DNA from: Acidovorax sp. A1169
GTDB taxonomy: Bacteria; Pseudomonadota; Gammaproteobacteria; Burkholderiales; Burkholderiaceae_C
Length of the DNA stretch: 64,000 nt
Assembly (NCBI RefSeq): GCF_030704685.1
Contig: NZ_JAUZDX010000012.1
Coordinates: forward strand, 124,001 to 188,000
Direction of reading: 5' to 3'
Position numbers and translations under genes: made by a program. Under the pieces are notes generated by a model. It was not told where the DNA came from, searched no databases, and worked only from the letters and a program-made list of their open reading frames with translations. Below, piece after piece: positions 37,049 through 45,909 of the stretch; position 1 is the first letter of the stretch; every line of letters begins with the position of its first letter.

Positions 37049-37879
37049 TTACATGGCCTTGAACAGGTGTGCGTACAGCCGGCTCACGGCCAGCCTCTCG
37101 AGGCGGCCCGAGAGGGCCAGGTGCAGCTTGCCGGCCTCGTCGCGCGTCACCGTGGTGATAGCGCTGGCGCGCACCAGGGTGCTGCGGTGGATCTGCCAGA
37201 ACACGCTGGTGTCGAGCTGCTCCGTGAGCTCCTTGAGCGGCGTGCGGATCAGGAACTCGCGCTCCGCCGTGAGCACGCGCACGTATTTGTCGGCGGCCTC
37301 GAAGTACAGCACCTCGGCCACCGGCACCATGTGGATCTGGCTGCCGCTGCTGGCCTGGATCAAGGTGAGGGGCCCAGCGGGGTTGCCTGCCGCAGGGGCG
37401 GGGGCAGTGGCCGCCAAACTGGGCGCCGCCAGCAGGTGGCGCAACTGGGCCATGGTGGCTTCGAGCGCGCTGGCCGCAGGGGCCTGGGAGGCCAGCGCCT
37501 GCTGCAGCTTTTGCACGGTCTTCTGCAGGCGCGCGGCCTGCACCGGCTTGAGCAGGTAGTCCACCGCCTGGGCCTCGAAGGCCTGCACGGCGTATTGGTC
37601 GTAGGCCGTCACGAACACCAGGGCCGGGAAGGGCTTGTCCGCAGGCCAGGCATCGGCCAGCTCTACGGCGGCGTCCAGCCCGCTCTGGCCCGGCATGCGG
37701 ATGTCGAAGAACAGCACCTCGGGCTGCAGCGCCAGCGCTTGGCGCACGGCCGAGAGGCCATCGCCCACGGTGGCGGCGATCTGCAGCGCCGGCCAGGCGC
37801 GGGCCAGCTCCTGCTGCAGGGCCATGGCCAGCAGGGGTTCGTCTTCGGCGATCAGGGCGCGCACGGTGGGGGTGTTCAT
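37049..37879 (-). CDS. LytTR-family response regulator (AlgR/LytR type)
   Basis: This 276-residue regulator has a receiver domain (acidic pocket Glu12-Asp13, phosphoacceptor Asp59 in FFDIRMPG, then the LLKPV lysine) and a C-terminal LytTR DNA-binding domain (VPVAEVLYFEAADKYVRVLT and DTSVFWQIHRSTLVR). Its ATG overlaps the upstream kinase stop by 4 bases. The kinase encoded upstream is its partner. Confidence 0.95.
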   Translation of the reverse strand: MNTPTVRALIAEDEPLLAMALQQELARAWPALQIAATVGDGLSAVRQALALQPEVLFFDIRMPGQSGLDAAVELADAWPADKPFPALVFVTAYDQYAVQAFEAQAVDYLLKPVQAARLQKTVQKLQQALASQAPAASALEATMAQLRHLLAAPSLAATAPAPAAGNPAGPLTLIQASSGSQIHMVPVAEVLYFEAADKYVRVLTAEREFLIRTPLKELTEQLDTSVFWQIHRSTLVRASAITTVTRDEAGKLHLALSGRLERLAVSRLYAHLFKAM

Positions 37880-38943
37880 GCCGGGCTCGTAGTCAAGGGA
37901 AAGGTGATGGTGGCGCTGGTACCCCGGGGCGCATGGGCGGCCAGCGCGAACTGCCCGGCCTCGCCATGCAGCGTGGCCAGGCGCTCGCGCACCTGGGTCA
38001 GTCCGAAACTGGTGCCCGGTGTCGTGGATGCAGAGGGGCGCGCGGCGTCCAGCCCGGCGCCAGTGTCGCTCACCTGCAGCACCAGCAGCATCCGGCCCCT
38101 GGGGCCGGCCTGTGTGCGCGCCTGCACGGTGATGTGGCCGCCTTCCACTTCGGGCTCCAGCCCGTGGCGGATGGCGTTTTCCACCAGCGGCTGCAGCAGC
38201 AGCGGGGGCACGGGCACCTCGCGCAAGGCCTCGGGCAGGTCCAGCGTGTAAGCCAGTCGCGGCCCCATGCGCACTGCCATGAGCTCCAGGTAGTCGGCCA
38301 GGCGCTGGAACTCGTCGGCCAGCGGGTGCTGCGTGCTGCGCGATGCGCTCAGCGTGGCGCGCAGGTAGGCGATCATGCGGTCCAGCATGTCCTGCGCGCG
38401 CAGCGGGTCGGTGCCAATCAGCATGCGCAGGTTGGCAAGAGTGTTGAACAGCATGTGGGGTTCGAGCTGTGTCTCCAGCAGCTTGAGCTGGGCTTCGGTG
38501 GCCTGGCTGTGCACCTCGGTCATGCGCGCCTGCAGCCAGGCGCTTTTGCCATTCATGTAGAAGTAGTAGCAGATAGCGGTGCCCGCCAGCACGGTGATGC
38601 CGATGGAGATGCGCAACTGCGCACGGCCAGGGTTTTCCCATGACGAGATGCCACACCACCAATCCGCCAGCACGGTGCCACCCAGGTACCCAAGCACGAT
38701 GCCCACGACCGGCAGGGCGATGCCCGGAATTCCCCGGGGCCAGCCATAGTCCTCGCTGGAGGGGAACAGGTGGCGCCCGAAATCAACCAGCGCCCAGGTC
38801 AGCGTGCCGATGGCCAGCGAATAGCGCGCCGGGATGTCGTAGGGCTTCTCAGGCTGAAAAGCGTACTGTATGGCTGAAATCGCCAGACAGAATGCCAAAG
38901 TCTGCAACAGGCGCTGCAGCTTGTCGATCCAGTCGATCTTCAT
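37876..38943 (-). CDS. LytS-type sensor histidine kinase
   Basis: This 355-residue membrane sensor has about four hydrophobic segments in the first 130 residues, then the His_kinase domain with phosphoacceptor His163 (QLEPHMLFNTLANLRML) and an ATPase domain with the N-box LLLQPLVENAIRHGLEP and the G-box SDTGAGLD. It overlaps the response-regulator gene (ATGA). Such kinases sense cell-wall or membrane state; the signal here is unknown. A 2TM protein is encoded 12 bases upstream. Confidence 0.95.
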   Translation of the reverse strand: MKIDWIDKLQRLLQTLAFCLAISAIQYAFQPEKPYDIPARYSLAIGTLTWALVDFGRHLFPSSEDYGWPRGIPGIALPVVGIVLGYLGGTVLADWWCGISSWENPGRAQLRISIGITVLAGTAICYYFYMNGKSAWLQARMTEVHSQATEAQLKLLETQLEPHMLFNTLANLRMLIGTDPLRAQDMLDRMIAYLRATLSASRSTQHPLADEFQRLADYLELMAVRMGPRLAYTLDLPEALREVPVPPLLLQPLVENAIRHGLEPEVEGGHITVQARTQAGPRGRMLLVLQVSDTGAGLDAARPSASTTPGTSFGLTQVRERLATLHGEAGQFALAAHAPRGTSATITFPLTTSPA

Positions 38944-38955
38944 GGTGGCGTGCCG

Positions 38956-39252
38956 TCAACCGCCGTCGCGCTGGCGCAGCAGCCGCTCGCGCTCTTTTTG
39001 CACCATGCGTTCGCGCAGGCCGCTGCCGGTGCCCAGCACGAAGACCGAGACGCCGTGCAGCGCCAGCCCCAGCCCCCAGCCCAGCAGCGGGTACACCGAC
39101 CAGGGCCGGTTGCCAAAGCCGTAGCGCGATACGGAGAACAGCACCAGATTCACCGCCACATAGAAGGCAGCGTGCATGTACCAGCCGAGCTTGGCGCCTG
39201 CGCGTTTGCGGGCGAGTTGCTCGATGGCTTCAGGGGTCAGGGGTGCGGTCAT
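38956..39252 (-). CDS. 2TM domain protein, 98 residues
   Basis: This small membrane protein has two hydrophobic helices (LGWYMHAAFYVAVNLVLFSV and WGLGLALHGVSVFVLG) and a charged tail LRERMVQKERERLL. 2TM domains are often found fused to or next to LytS-like kinases, and here the kinase follows 12 bases later, so it is probably part of the sensing unit. It is a close paralogue of the protein at 40433-40729. Confidence 0.88.
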   Translation of the reverse strand: MTAPLTPEAIEQLARKRAGAKLGWYMHAAFYVAVNLVLFSVSRYGFGNRPWSVYPLLGWGLGLALHGVSVFVLGTGSGLRERMVQKERERLLRQRDGG

Positions 39253-39327
39253 GGATAGGGTTATTCTAGGCTTGGTAGCGCGGTGTCAGCAGGCGTGGGC
39301 GCAGGCCGATGCCTAATCAGGCCTGCG

Positions 39328-40401
39328 TTACGGGGTCTGCCCCCGTGCCCGCACGGACGCGGGCGCCAGCAGATGCCGCTCGAAGTAGCGCACGATCTCT
39401 ACATCCACCGCACCCATCAGGCTGCGGTCAAACCCCGGTGGGTCGCCCAGCAGGCGTGCGGCCAGTGCGGACATCCGATCCACGGGGGGCTGGGGCGAGA
39501 GCAGGGCGCCGTGGCCGGCGTCGGGCAGGGCGGCCAGCACGGTGCAGCGCTCGGCACAGGCCTGTATCACGCGGTCGCTGTGAAAGCGTGGCACCAGCCA
39601 CAGGTCCTTGCCCGAGGTGATCAGCGCCAGCGGGATGCGTGGCTTTGCCAGCGACTCCATGTCGAAGTCGGCTGCGGCAGGCACGCCCGACACCACGGCC
39701 GCGATGCGGGGATCGGTATGCACCTGCCAGGCGGCATCGTCAAAGCGTTGGCGGATCACGCCTAGTGCCACGGTCTTCTTCACGCCATCGAGGAAATTGC
39801 CCTTGAGCTCGGTGAACAGGCCTACGCAGGTGGCGAAGTCGTCGGCGATGTGGGCCTCGCAATGCTGTTTGAAGAGTGCCGGTGACCAGCGTCCCCCCGC
39901 CAGGCTCAGCGCCGTATGGCCGCCGGCCGACATGCCATACATGCCCACCCGGTCCAGCGCGAGCAGGGGCGTCAGGGCGGCGTCCCGCGCCACGGCGTCG
40001 ATGGCGCGGGAGACCTCGGCAGGCCGCTTCTTCCAGCTCTCGGGGCCGGGGGTGGAGGGGTCTTTGGCGTTGTCGCCGGCATGCTCGGGCATGGCCACCA
40101 CAAAGCCCGCGCCCACCAGGCCGCGCGCCAGGTCGGAGTGGACCCAGGGGTTGCCGCCCGAGCCGTGCGAGATCACCACCAGCCGGCCATTGCCGGCCAC
40201 GGGTGCGCCCTTCCAGGCTGCCTGCAGAGTGAAGGGGCCGCGTTGCAGCGGCTGGTCGGTGGCGCTGGAGGGGTAGTACACGGTCACCGGGCCATCGCCC
40301 TCCATGCCCGGAATTTCGTGGAGGCCTACTCCGGCCTGTGCGACGCCTGCAGACAAGGCCAGCAGGCCCGCAAATACTCGAAAGATGCGCTGGTGCTTCA
40401 T
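39328..40401 (-). CDS. Secreted alpha/beta hydrolase (dienelactone-hydrolase-like)
   Basis: This 357-residue protein has a signal peptide (about residues 1-23, ending VAQA) and an alpha/beta-hydrolase fold: oxyanion-type HGSGGNPWVH, nucleophile GMSAGGH and a late catalytic histidine in DAGHGALL. The signal places it in the periplasm. The substrate is unknown. The start at 40401 lies between two 2TM genes; a long frame upstream is a shadow. Confidence 0.88.
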   Translation of the reverse strand: MKHQRIFRVFAGLLALSAGVAQAGVGLHEIPGMEGDGPVTVYYPSSATDQPLQRGPFTLQAAWKGAPVAGNGRLVVISHGSGGNPWVHSDLARGLVGAGFVVAMPEHAGDNAKDPSTPGPESWKKRPAEVSRAIDAVARDAALTPLLALDRVGMYGMSAGGHTALSLAGGRWSPALFKQHCEAHIADDFATCVGLFTELKGNFLDGVKKTVALGVIRQRFDDAAWQVHTDPRIAAVVSGVPAAADFDMESLAKPRIPLALITSGKDLWLVPRFHSDRVIQACAERCTVLAALPDAGHGALLSPQPPVDRMSALAARLLGDPPGFDRSLMGAVDVEIVRYFERHLLAPASVRARGQTP

Positions 40402-40432
40402 GAGAGGGTGTCCTTCGGTCGTCTGGATGTTC

Positions 40433-40729
40433 TTAGGGGCGGTTGTTGTTCTGGGCGATTCGGTTGCGCTCTGTCTGCACCAGGCGTTCGTGCAGGCCCG
40501 AGCCACCGGCCAGGAAGAACACCACCATGCCGTGCACCAGCAGGCCGATGCCCCAGCCGGCGTGGGGGAACACCGCCCAGTGCCGGCCGCTGGACAGCGA
40601 CAGCGATACCAGCAGCAGGTTGACCAGTACATACACGGTGGCATGGATGAACCAGCCGAACTTGGCGCCGGCGCGCCTGCGGGCCAGGTTTTCGATGGGG
40701 TCGTTGGACAGTGGGTAGCGACGGGACAT
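40433..40729 (-). CDS. 2TM domain protein, 98 residues (paralogue)
   Basis: This protein has the same plan as the one at 38956-39252: ENLARRRAGAKFGWFIHATVY, a second helix WGIGLLVHGMVVFFLAG and tail GLHERLVQTERNR. The two clearly share ancestry across their length. It lies 31 bases upstream of the hydrolase gene and may be co-transcribed with it. Confidence 0.87.
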   Translation of the reverse strand: MSRRYPLSNDPIENLARRRAGAKFGWFIHATVYVLVNLLLVSLSLSSGRHWAVFPHAGWGIGLLVHGMVVFFLAGGSGLHERLVQTERNRIAQNNNRP

Positions 40730-40763
40730 GGTTGATCTCCTTGGAAGGGGGCTGAAGTGCGAA

Positions 40764-41339
40764 TCAGGCAGCAGCGTGGTCGGATGCGGTGGCCACCGCC
40801 CGGGGCGCCCTGGCCAAGCACCACAAGCGGGCCGAGCGGGCGATGAACAGGCCGTTGAACACGCCGTAGAGTGCCGCGATCTCCAGGTCGAAGGTGGCGT
40901 CGTGCACCAGGGTGGGCTGCATGGCCATTTCGATGCCGACCAGGTACTTGGTCAAAAAGATGCCCAGGATCAGCAGCAGGGGCAGCGGGCTGCCGGGAAT
41001 GTGAAAGCTGCGCGAGGCGGCCAGGTAGAGGGTGCCGGTCGGAGGGGTAGGCCACAGCGCCAGGGTGAGGGTGGCCACGACGGCGGCCGCAGCCATCCAG
41101 GCGGCCAGGGCGCCCAGCACCTGGCCGGAGCTGCCGAAGGCCGACACCAGCCCATAAACCGAGAACAGGGTCATGGCCACGGGCATCACCGCCACGCGGG
41201 TCAGGCTGGCGCTGCGGGCCACCAGTTGGCTGCCGCCCAGTGCGAGGAGCCCGGCGAGCAGGCCCCAGACCCAGGTGGGGGTCTTCTGCAGCACGGTGCC
41301 AAGGGCTTCAGGGTGGTGGATGAGAAGGTCGATGATCAT
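40764..41339 (-). CDS. Conserved integral membrane protein (possibly DUF6622)
   Basis: This 191-residue protein begins MIIDLLIHHPEALGTVLQKTP and has about five hydrophobic segments, with a last loop KYLVGIEMAMQPTLVHDATFDL. It resembles DUF6622-type proteins; this is a memory-based guess. It lies between a 2TM gene and the DUF2306 gene on the minus strand and may share a transcript with the latter. Function unknown. Confidence 0.75.
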   Translation of the reverse strand: MIIDLLIHHPEALGTVLQKTPTWVWGLLAGLLALGGSQLVARSASLTRVAVMPVAMTLFSVYGLVSAFGSSGQVLGALAAWMAAAAVVATLTLALWPTPPTGTLYLAASRSFHIPGSPLPLLLILGIFLTKYLVGIEMAMQPTLVHDATFDLEIAALYGVFNGLFIARSARLWCLARAPRAVATASDHAAA

Positions 41340-41386
41340 GGCGTTGCTCCGGTGAGGGGGACGAAAAGTGGGCGGTGGGTGGGTGG

Positions 41387-41797
41387 TCAGGCGATGCCCA
41401 ACTGGCTCCAGAGCCACTGGCCGAGCAGGCGGTTGGGCAGCAGGGTGAAGGCACCGGCCACGAGGCACGAGCCGATGTAGGTGCCCTGCATGATCCGGCG
41501 GTGCGCCGTCACGTTGCCGCGCACCAGGAAGTGGAACGACAGGGCGACCAGGCCCAGGGTGATGGGGATCAGCAGGTGGATCAGGCCGAAGCCGCCCAGG
41601 CGCGGGCCCTTGTCGCCGCTGATGAACACGGCCGACAAGGCGACCGCCACCATCAGCGTGACCCAGGCATAGCCGGCTGCGCGGTGCAGGCGCGGGCGCT
41701 GGTCGCGGCTCCTGCGTGCCCACAGGGCCAGCGGGCCGATGGCGACGGCGGCCAGCGCGGCGGCCATGTGGATGGCGATGACGGGGGTGATCTGCAT
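41387..41797 (-). CDS. DUF2306 membrane protein
   Basis: This 136-residue protein has four hydrophobic segments and the DUF2306 pattern [29 protein letters not shown] and [14 protein letters not shown], with several conserved histidines that may bind metal or heme. CAGGAG lies before the ATG at 41797. The family is uncharacterised. It is divergent from uppP, across a gap with a repeated motif. Confidence 0.85.
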   Translation of the reverse strand: MQITPVIAIHMAAALAAVAIGPLALWARRSRDQRPRLHRAAGYAWVTLMVAVALSAVFISGDKGPRLGGFGLIHLLIPITLGLVALSFHFLVRGNVTAHRRIMQGTYIGSCLVAGAFTLLPNRLLGQWLWSQLGIA

Positions 41798-41870
41798 GGT
41801 GGGCTCCTGGGGGCAGGTTTCAGCGATGGGCGTACTGTGCCGATCCCCTTGCGGGCCTGCCACCGGCCTG

Positions 41871-41930
41871 CGATGAAATGCACAGGCGAGGGAGCGAAAT
41901 GCAGCGGACCGGAGCAAAGTGCAGGTGTTT
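41871..41930. repeat. Three direct repeats in the DUF2306/uppP divergent gap
   Basis: GAAATGCA (41875), GAAATGCA (41896) and AAAGTGCA (41916) recur at spacings of 21 and 20 bases, about two helical turns. The second and third copies share GGAGC-AA-TGCA over 13 bases with two changes. They lie 70-130 bases before uppP and may be operator sites. Confidence 0.45.
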
Positions 41931-42003
41931 TGGCGCCGGCCGGGGACGGTCGGCAGGGATAATCGGCAGCTTTGCCGGCCCTGTGGGCCAAAAGGACGCA
42001 CGC

Positions 42004-42828
42004 GTGGACCTCGTTTTGCTGGCCAAGGCCGCCCTCATGGGCGTGGTCGAAGGCCTGACCGAATTTCTCCCCATCTCCTCCACCGGCCACCTGATCCTTG
42101 CAGGCTCCCTGCTCGGCTTCGACGATGCCAAGGCCAAGGTGTTCGACATTGCCATCCAGACCGGCGCCATCTTCGCGGTCATCCTGGTCTACTGGCAGAA
42201 GATCCGTTCCACCCTGGTGGCGCTGCCCCGCGAGCGCAGCGCGCAGCGCCTGGTGCTCAACGTGCTCATCGGTTTTTTGCCGGCGGTGGTGCTGGGCCTG
42301 CTGCTGGGCAAGGCCATCAAGGCGCACCTTTTCATCCCGGTGGTGGTGGCCAGTACCTTCATCCTGGGCGGCTTCGTGATCCTCTGGGCCGAAAAGCGCC
42401 CGGCGGGCGCCACCCGCATCCACGAGGTGGACGACATGAGCCCGCTCGATGCCCTCAAGGTCGGCCTGGTGCAGTGCCTGGCCATGGTGCCGGGCACCAG
42501 CCGCAGCGGCGCCACCATCATCGGCGGCATGCTGCTCGGGCTGTCGCGCAAGGCTGCCACGGATTTCTCGTTCTTCCTGGCCATGCCCACGCTGATCGGT
42601 GCCGGCGTGTACAGCCTGTACAAGGAGCGTGCCCTGCTGTCCGTGGCCGACATCCCGATGTTCGCGGTCGGGCTGGTGTTCTCGTTCTTCAGCGCCTGGC
42701 TGTGTGTGCGCTGGCTGCTGCGCTACATCAGCAGCCACAGCTTCGTGCCGTTTGCCTATTACCGCATCGTCTTCGGCATGGTGGTGCTGATCACGGCCTG
42801 GGGGGGCTGGGTGCGCTGGGCCGAGTAG
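42004..42828 (+). CDS. uppP: Undecaprenyl-diphosphatase
   Basis: This 274-residue inner-membrane enzyme dephosphorylates undecaprenyl pyrophosphate to recycle the cell-wall lipid carrier. The catalytic [14 protein letters not shown] (residues 17-30) and [10 protein letters not shown] motifs are intact, with about eight membrane helices. The start is GTG at 42004 with AAGGA 8 bases upstream; an earlier ATG at 41878 would add a long non-membrane tail. It is a single gene. Confidence 0.96.
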   Translation: MDLVLLAKAALMGVVEGLTEFLPISSTGHLILAGSLLGFDDAKAKVFDIAIQTGAIFAVILVYWQKIRSTLVALPRERSAQRLVLNVLIGFLPAVVLGLLLGKAIKAHLFIPVVVASTFILGGFVILWAEKRPAGATRIHEVDDMSPLDALKVGLVQCLAMVPGTSRSGATIIGGMLLGLSRKAATDFSFFLAMPTLIGAGVYSLYKERALLSVADIPMFAVGLVFSFFSAWLCVRWLLRYISSHSFVPFAYYRIVFGMVVLITAWGGWVRWAE

Positions 42829-42886
42829 CGGATTTGAGGGTATGTCGCAGCCATGGGCGGGCTGCGAAAGTGATAAGCTGTAACTT

Positions 42887-44293
42887 ATGGTTGCGCTACC
42901 CGCCAGCGCGACCTTTGCTTTCGGCCTGCCAGTAGACGATCCTCGCCCCCGGGACTTTCTCCACATGACGCCAGACGAGCCAGAGATTCTGCCCCCACTC
43001 ACCAGGCATACGGACTGGTCCCAGGAGGAGTTGCTCGATCTGATCACGCGCAGTGCGGGTGCAACCCTCGCCGCTGTGGACCGCAGCCTGCAAATGATCT
43101 ATGTGAACGAGGAATACGCGCGCTGGTTTGGCAGCACGCCGGAGCGTCTGGTCGGCAGGACTATCGTTGACATCTACGGTGAAAGCGACGCGGCGCGCTT
43201 CATGCCGTTTGTCGAGCGGGTGCTTGGCGGCGAGCGTGTGCAGTACCAGCGCCTGCTTCGGACCCCGTACGGCTTTGACGAATGGCGCACTATTTGCCTG
43301 ACGCCCTGGCCCGCCCGCAACGGCGTCATTGAAGGCTTCATCACCACCGCGCTCGATGTGCATGAACTGCAGGTCACCATGAACGCCCTGCGCGCGGCCA
43401 ACCAGCGGCTGTCGTCGCACATGGAGAACAGCCCGCTGGCGGTGCTGGAGATGGACCAGGACCTGCGCTTGCTACATTGCTCGCAGCGGGCGGTGCAATT
43501 GATGGGCTGGTTGCCCGTTGCACACCTGGAGGGGCAGTCGCTCACGCAACTGCTGGGCGACGTGTCGGACGAGGGCCTGCACCAGGCCCTGCAGCGGCTT
43601 CAGGCGGGGCAGGAGGCGCAAAACCGAGCAGAGACCAGTTTCACGCGGCACGATGGCTTCGAGGTGCATTGCGAATGGTTCAACTCCGCGCTGACCGATG
43701 CCGAAGGCCGCGTCACTTCCATCATGGCCCTGGTGCAGGATGTCTCTGCCAAGATCCAGATCGCGCGCCAGCAGCACTACCTGGCCAACCATGACTCACT
43801 GACCGGGCTGTACAACCGCGCAGCGTTCCACAGCCGTCTCGAACAATCGCTGGCCCAGGTGCGCCACAACGCAGGCTCGGTGGCCCTGCTGTTCATCGAC
43901 CTGGACGGCTTCAAGAACGTCAACGACACGGAAGGCCACCGGACGGGCGACGAAGTGCTGCGCACGGTGGCCCAGCGGCTTTCTTCCATGGTGCGTGCTG
44001 GCGACACCATCGCCCGCTTGGGGGGCGACGAGTTCCTGGTCATGCTCGACCGCGAGGTCACGCGCGACGTTACCGACGGCATCGGCCAGCGCATCATCCA
44101 CGCGCTGCAGGAGCCCATGTGGGTGCAGGGCCGCGAGCTGCGCATTGGTGCCAGCATCGGTGTGGCGGTGCATCCCCCGCTGGAAGGGGAGACCGATGCC
44201 TTGATGAACCGCGCCGACCAGGCCATGTACGCCGCCAAGCGCGCGGGCAAGGGACGGCTGCACTACGCCGAGCGCGCACTGCAGCAGACCTGA
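42887..44293 (+). CDS. PAS-domain diguanylate cyclase
   Basis: This 468-residue cytosolic protein has two PAS domains (about residues 50-165 and 180-290, e.g. AAVDRSLQMIYVNEEYARWFG) and a GGDEF domain. GGDEF is at residues 379-383 and the inhibitory site RAGD lies five residues before it, so the enzyme should make c-di-GMP and be product-inhibited. The Mg-binding DLDGFKNVND is intact. A second start at 42965 (MTPDEPEIL) is possible. It converges on the flavin oxidase gene 12 bases away. Confidence 0.92.
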   Translation: MVALPASATFAFGLPVDDPRPRDFLHMTPDEPEILPPLTRHTDWSQEELLDLITRSAGATLAAVDRSLQMIYVNEEYARWFGSTPERLVGRTIVDIYGESDAARFMPFVERVLGGERVQYQRLLRTPYGFDEWRTICLTPWPARNGVIEGFITTALDVHELQVTMNALRAANQRLSSHMENSPLAVLEMDQDLRLLHCSQRAVQLMGWLPVAHLEGQSLTQLLGDVSDEGLHQALQRLQAGQEAQNRAETSFTRHDGFEVHCEWFNSALTDAEGRVTSIMALVQDVSAKIQIARQQHYLANHDSLTGLYNRAAFHSRLEQSLAQVRHNAGSVALLFIDLDGFKNVNDTEGHRTGDEVLRTVAQRLSSMVRAGDTIARLGGDEFLVMLDREVTRDVTDGIGQRIIHALQEPMWVQGRELRIGASIGVAVHPPLEGETDALMNRADQAMYAAKRAGKGRLHYAERALQQT

Positions 44294-44305
44294 GCGCGCG
44301 TGTGC

Positions 44306-45805
44306 CTATTCAGCGGGCAGACGGATGCTCTGCTGGTATTTGAAGAAGTTGGTCGGGTCGTACTGCTTCTTGGCCTGCTGCAAGGTGGGGTAGGCCGGGC
44401 CGAAATAGGCGTCTTCGAAATCCTGCAGGCTGGCATCGGGGTAGTTTTGGTACACATGCCCGTTCAGGAAGGGTTGCACCAGCTTCATGAAGCCGGCCAG
44501 CCAGGCCTCGGTCTGCGCACGCTCTGCGGGGTCGCGCCAGAACACGTCCACCACCAGGTCGGCATCCACACGGCGGTGGATGAAGGCGCTGGCCTCGATG
44601 GGATAGCGGTTGATGGCGCCGCCATAGGGCTCCAGATAGGCCAGTGACCACTGGTTGGGCGAGGTCAGGAAGTAGTCGATGATGGACTGCCAGTCCGCAG
44701 GCGTGAGCGGGCGGCTGATGTAGCCCGAGGCCTTGCTTTCGGCAATGCCATCGGGCAGGTTGTCGGGCAGCGAATAGGGGTGGTCTTCGAGCCAGATGTT
44801 CATGTCCGGGTAGGTGCCGGTCTTGTCCACCAGCAGCTGTGCGCTGGGTATGGCCATGAGCGGTGCAATCGCCTGCAGACCGGCCTCGCGCGTGCCGCAG
44901 AACATGCCCTGCACCATGGCCACCGGCTTGCCGCCGTAGTAGCCCAGGTTCATCATGTAGCCGAGCGCATCGGGCGCGCCGCTTTGCATGTACCGCTGCT
45001 GCATCATGGTCAGCACGCTGGCGGCCTCTGACATGTCCCAGCCGATGGACCAGGCCCACACCGTGTCCAGCGGAACCATGCTGTAGGTGACCTGCAACAG
45101 CACGCCGAAGTTGCCGCCCGTGCCTCCGCGCATGGACCAGTACAGCAAGGGGTTCTCACTTTCGCTGGCCGTCACGATGCTGCCGTCGGCCAGCGCCACG
45201 CGCAGCGACTCCACCAGGTCGCTCTGGATGCCATAGCGCCGCGAGGTGTAGCCGTAGCCCCCGCCCTGCACGAAGCCGCCCACGCAGACGCTGCCGCAGG
45301 CGCCGGTGGGCACGTGCCAGCCGGTGTGGTTCATGGCCCCGTTGAAGTGGTCGAAATCGGTGCCTGGCCGCACGTACACGCGCTGGTTCGGCGGGTCCAG
45401 CACCACGCCCTGGATGTCGCTCAGGTCGATCACCATGCCGTTGTTGACCGAGTAGCCGGCCGTGCTGTGCCCGCCGCAGCGCACGGCCACGGGCACCTTG
45501 TACTTGCGCGCCACGGCCAGGCATTCGAGCACATCGTTCTCGACCGCGCAGTAGACGATGATCTTGGGAAACGACTGGAAGGCGGGGTTGGATTCCTGGC
45601 GGGCCGTGTCGTAGTCGGGGCTCGACGGCAGCACCACCCGGCCCACCAGCATGTGCTCCAGATGGGCCAGCGATTCCAGCGCGATCGCGGTGTCGGAGGC
45701 CTCGCCGACGCCTCCCGCCGCATCGGCTGCCGAGGCGGCAAGGGCATGGAATTGCGCGACACGCGCAGCTTTGGCAATGCGGGCGGGACTTTTGCGATGG
45801 GCCAT
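44306..45805 (-). CDS. FAD-linked oxidase (BBE-type, probably bicovalent flavin)
   Basis: This 499-residue protein is a vanillyl-alcohol-oxidase/PCMH-fold oxidase with a C-terminal BBE domain (PNQWSLAYLEPYGG; VYQNYPDASLQDFEDAYFGPAYPTLQQAKKQYDPTNFF). His113 in CGGHSTAGYS and Cys170 in GACGSVCVGG correspond to the two covalent FAD links of berberine-bridge-type enzymes. Typical substrates are sugars or alkaloid-like alcohols. The ATG at 45805 avoids the leading non-coding residues. No export signal is clear. Confidence 0.9.
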   Translation of the reverse strand: MAHRKSPARIAKAARVAQFHALAASAADAAGGVGEASDTAIALESLAHLEHMLVGRVVLPSSPDYDTARQESNPAFQSFPKIIVYCAVENDVLECLAVARKYKVPVAVRCGGHSTAGYSVNNGMVIDLSDIQGVVLDPPNQRVYVRPGTDFDHFNGAMNHTGWHVPTGACGSVCVGGFVQGGGYGYTSRRYGIQSDLVESLRVALADGSIVTASESENPLLYWSMRGGTGGNFGVLLQVTYSMVPLDTVWAWSIGWDMSEAASVLTMMQQRYMQSGAPDALGYMMNLGYYGGKPVAMVQGMFCGTREAGLQAIAPLMAIPSAQLLVDKTGTYPDMNIWLEDHPYSLPDNLPDGIAESKASGYISRPLTPADWQSIIDYFLTSPNQWSLAYLEPYGGAINRYPIEASAFIHRRVDADLVVDVFWRDPAERAQTEAWLAGFMKLVQPFLNGHVYQNYPDASLQDFEDAYFGPAYPTLQQAKKQYDPTNFFKYQQSIRLPAE

Positions 45806-45909
45806 GGCACAGGATCCGTTGGGAAGTTGCGAGGCCTCCTGTGTAACGGAACCCACACCGTTTGACCAGCAATGGATTCCCCAGGTGCAGTGCGCCCCGG
45901 CGCGGCCGC

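Noticed and set aside
39328..41055. Apparent 575-residue hydrolase with a long N-terminal extension
   Set aside because: The signal peptide starts at 40401; the longer frame is antisense or out-of-frame to the 2TM and membrane genes.
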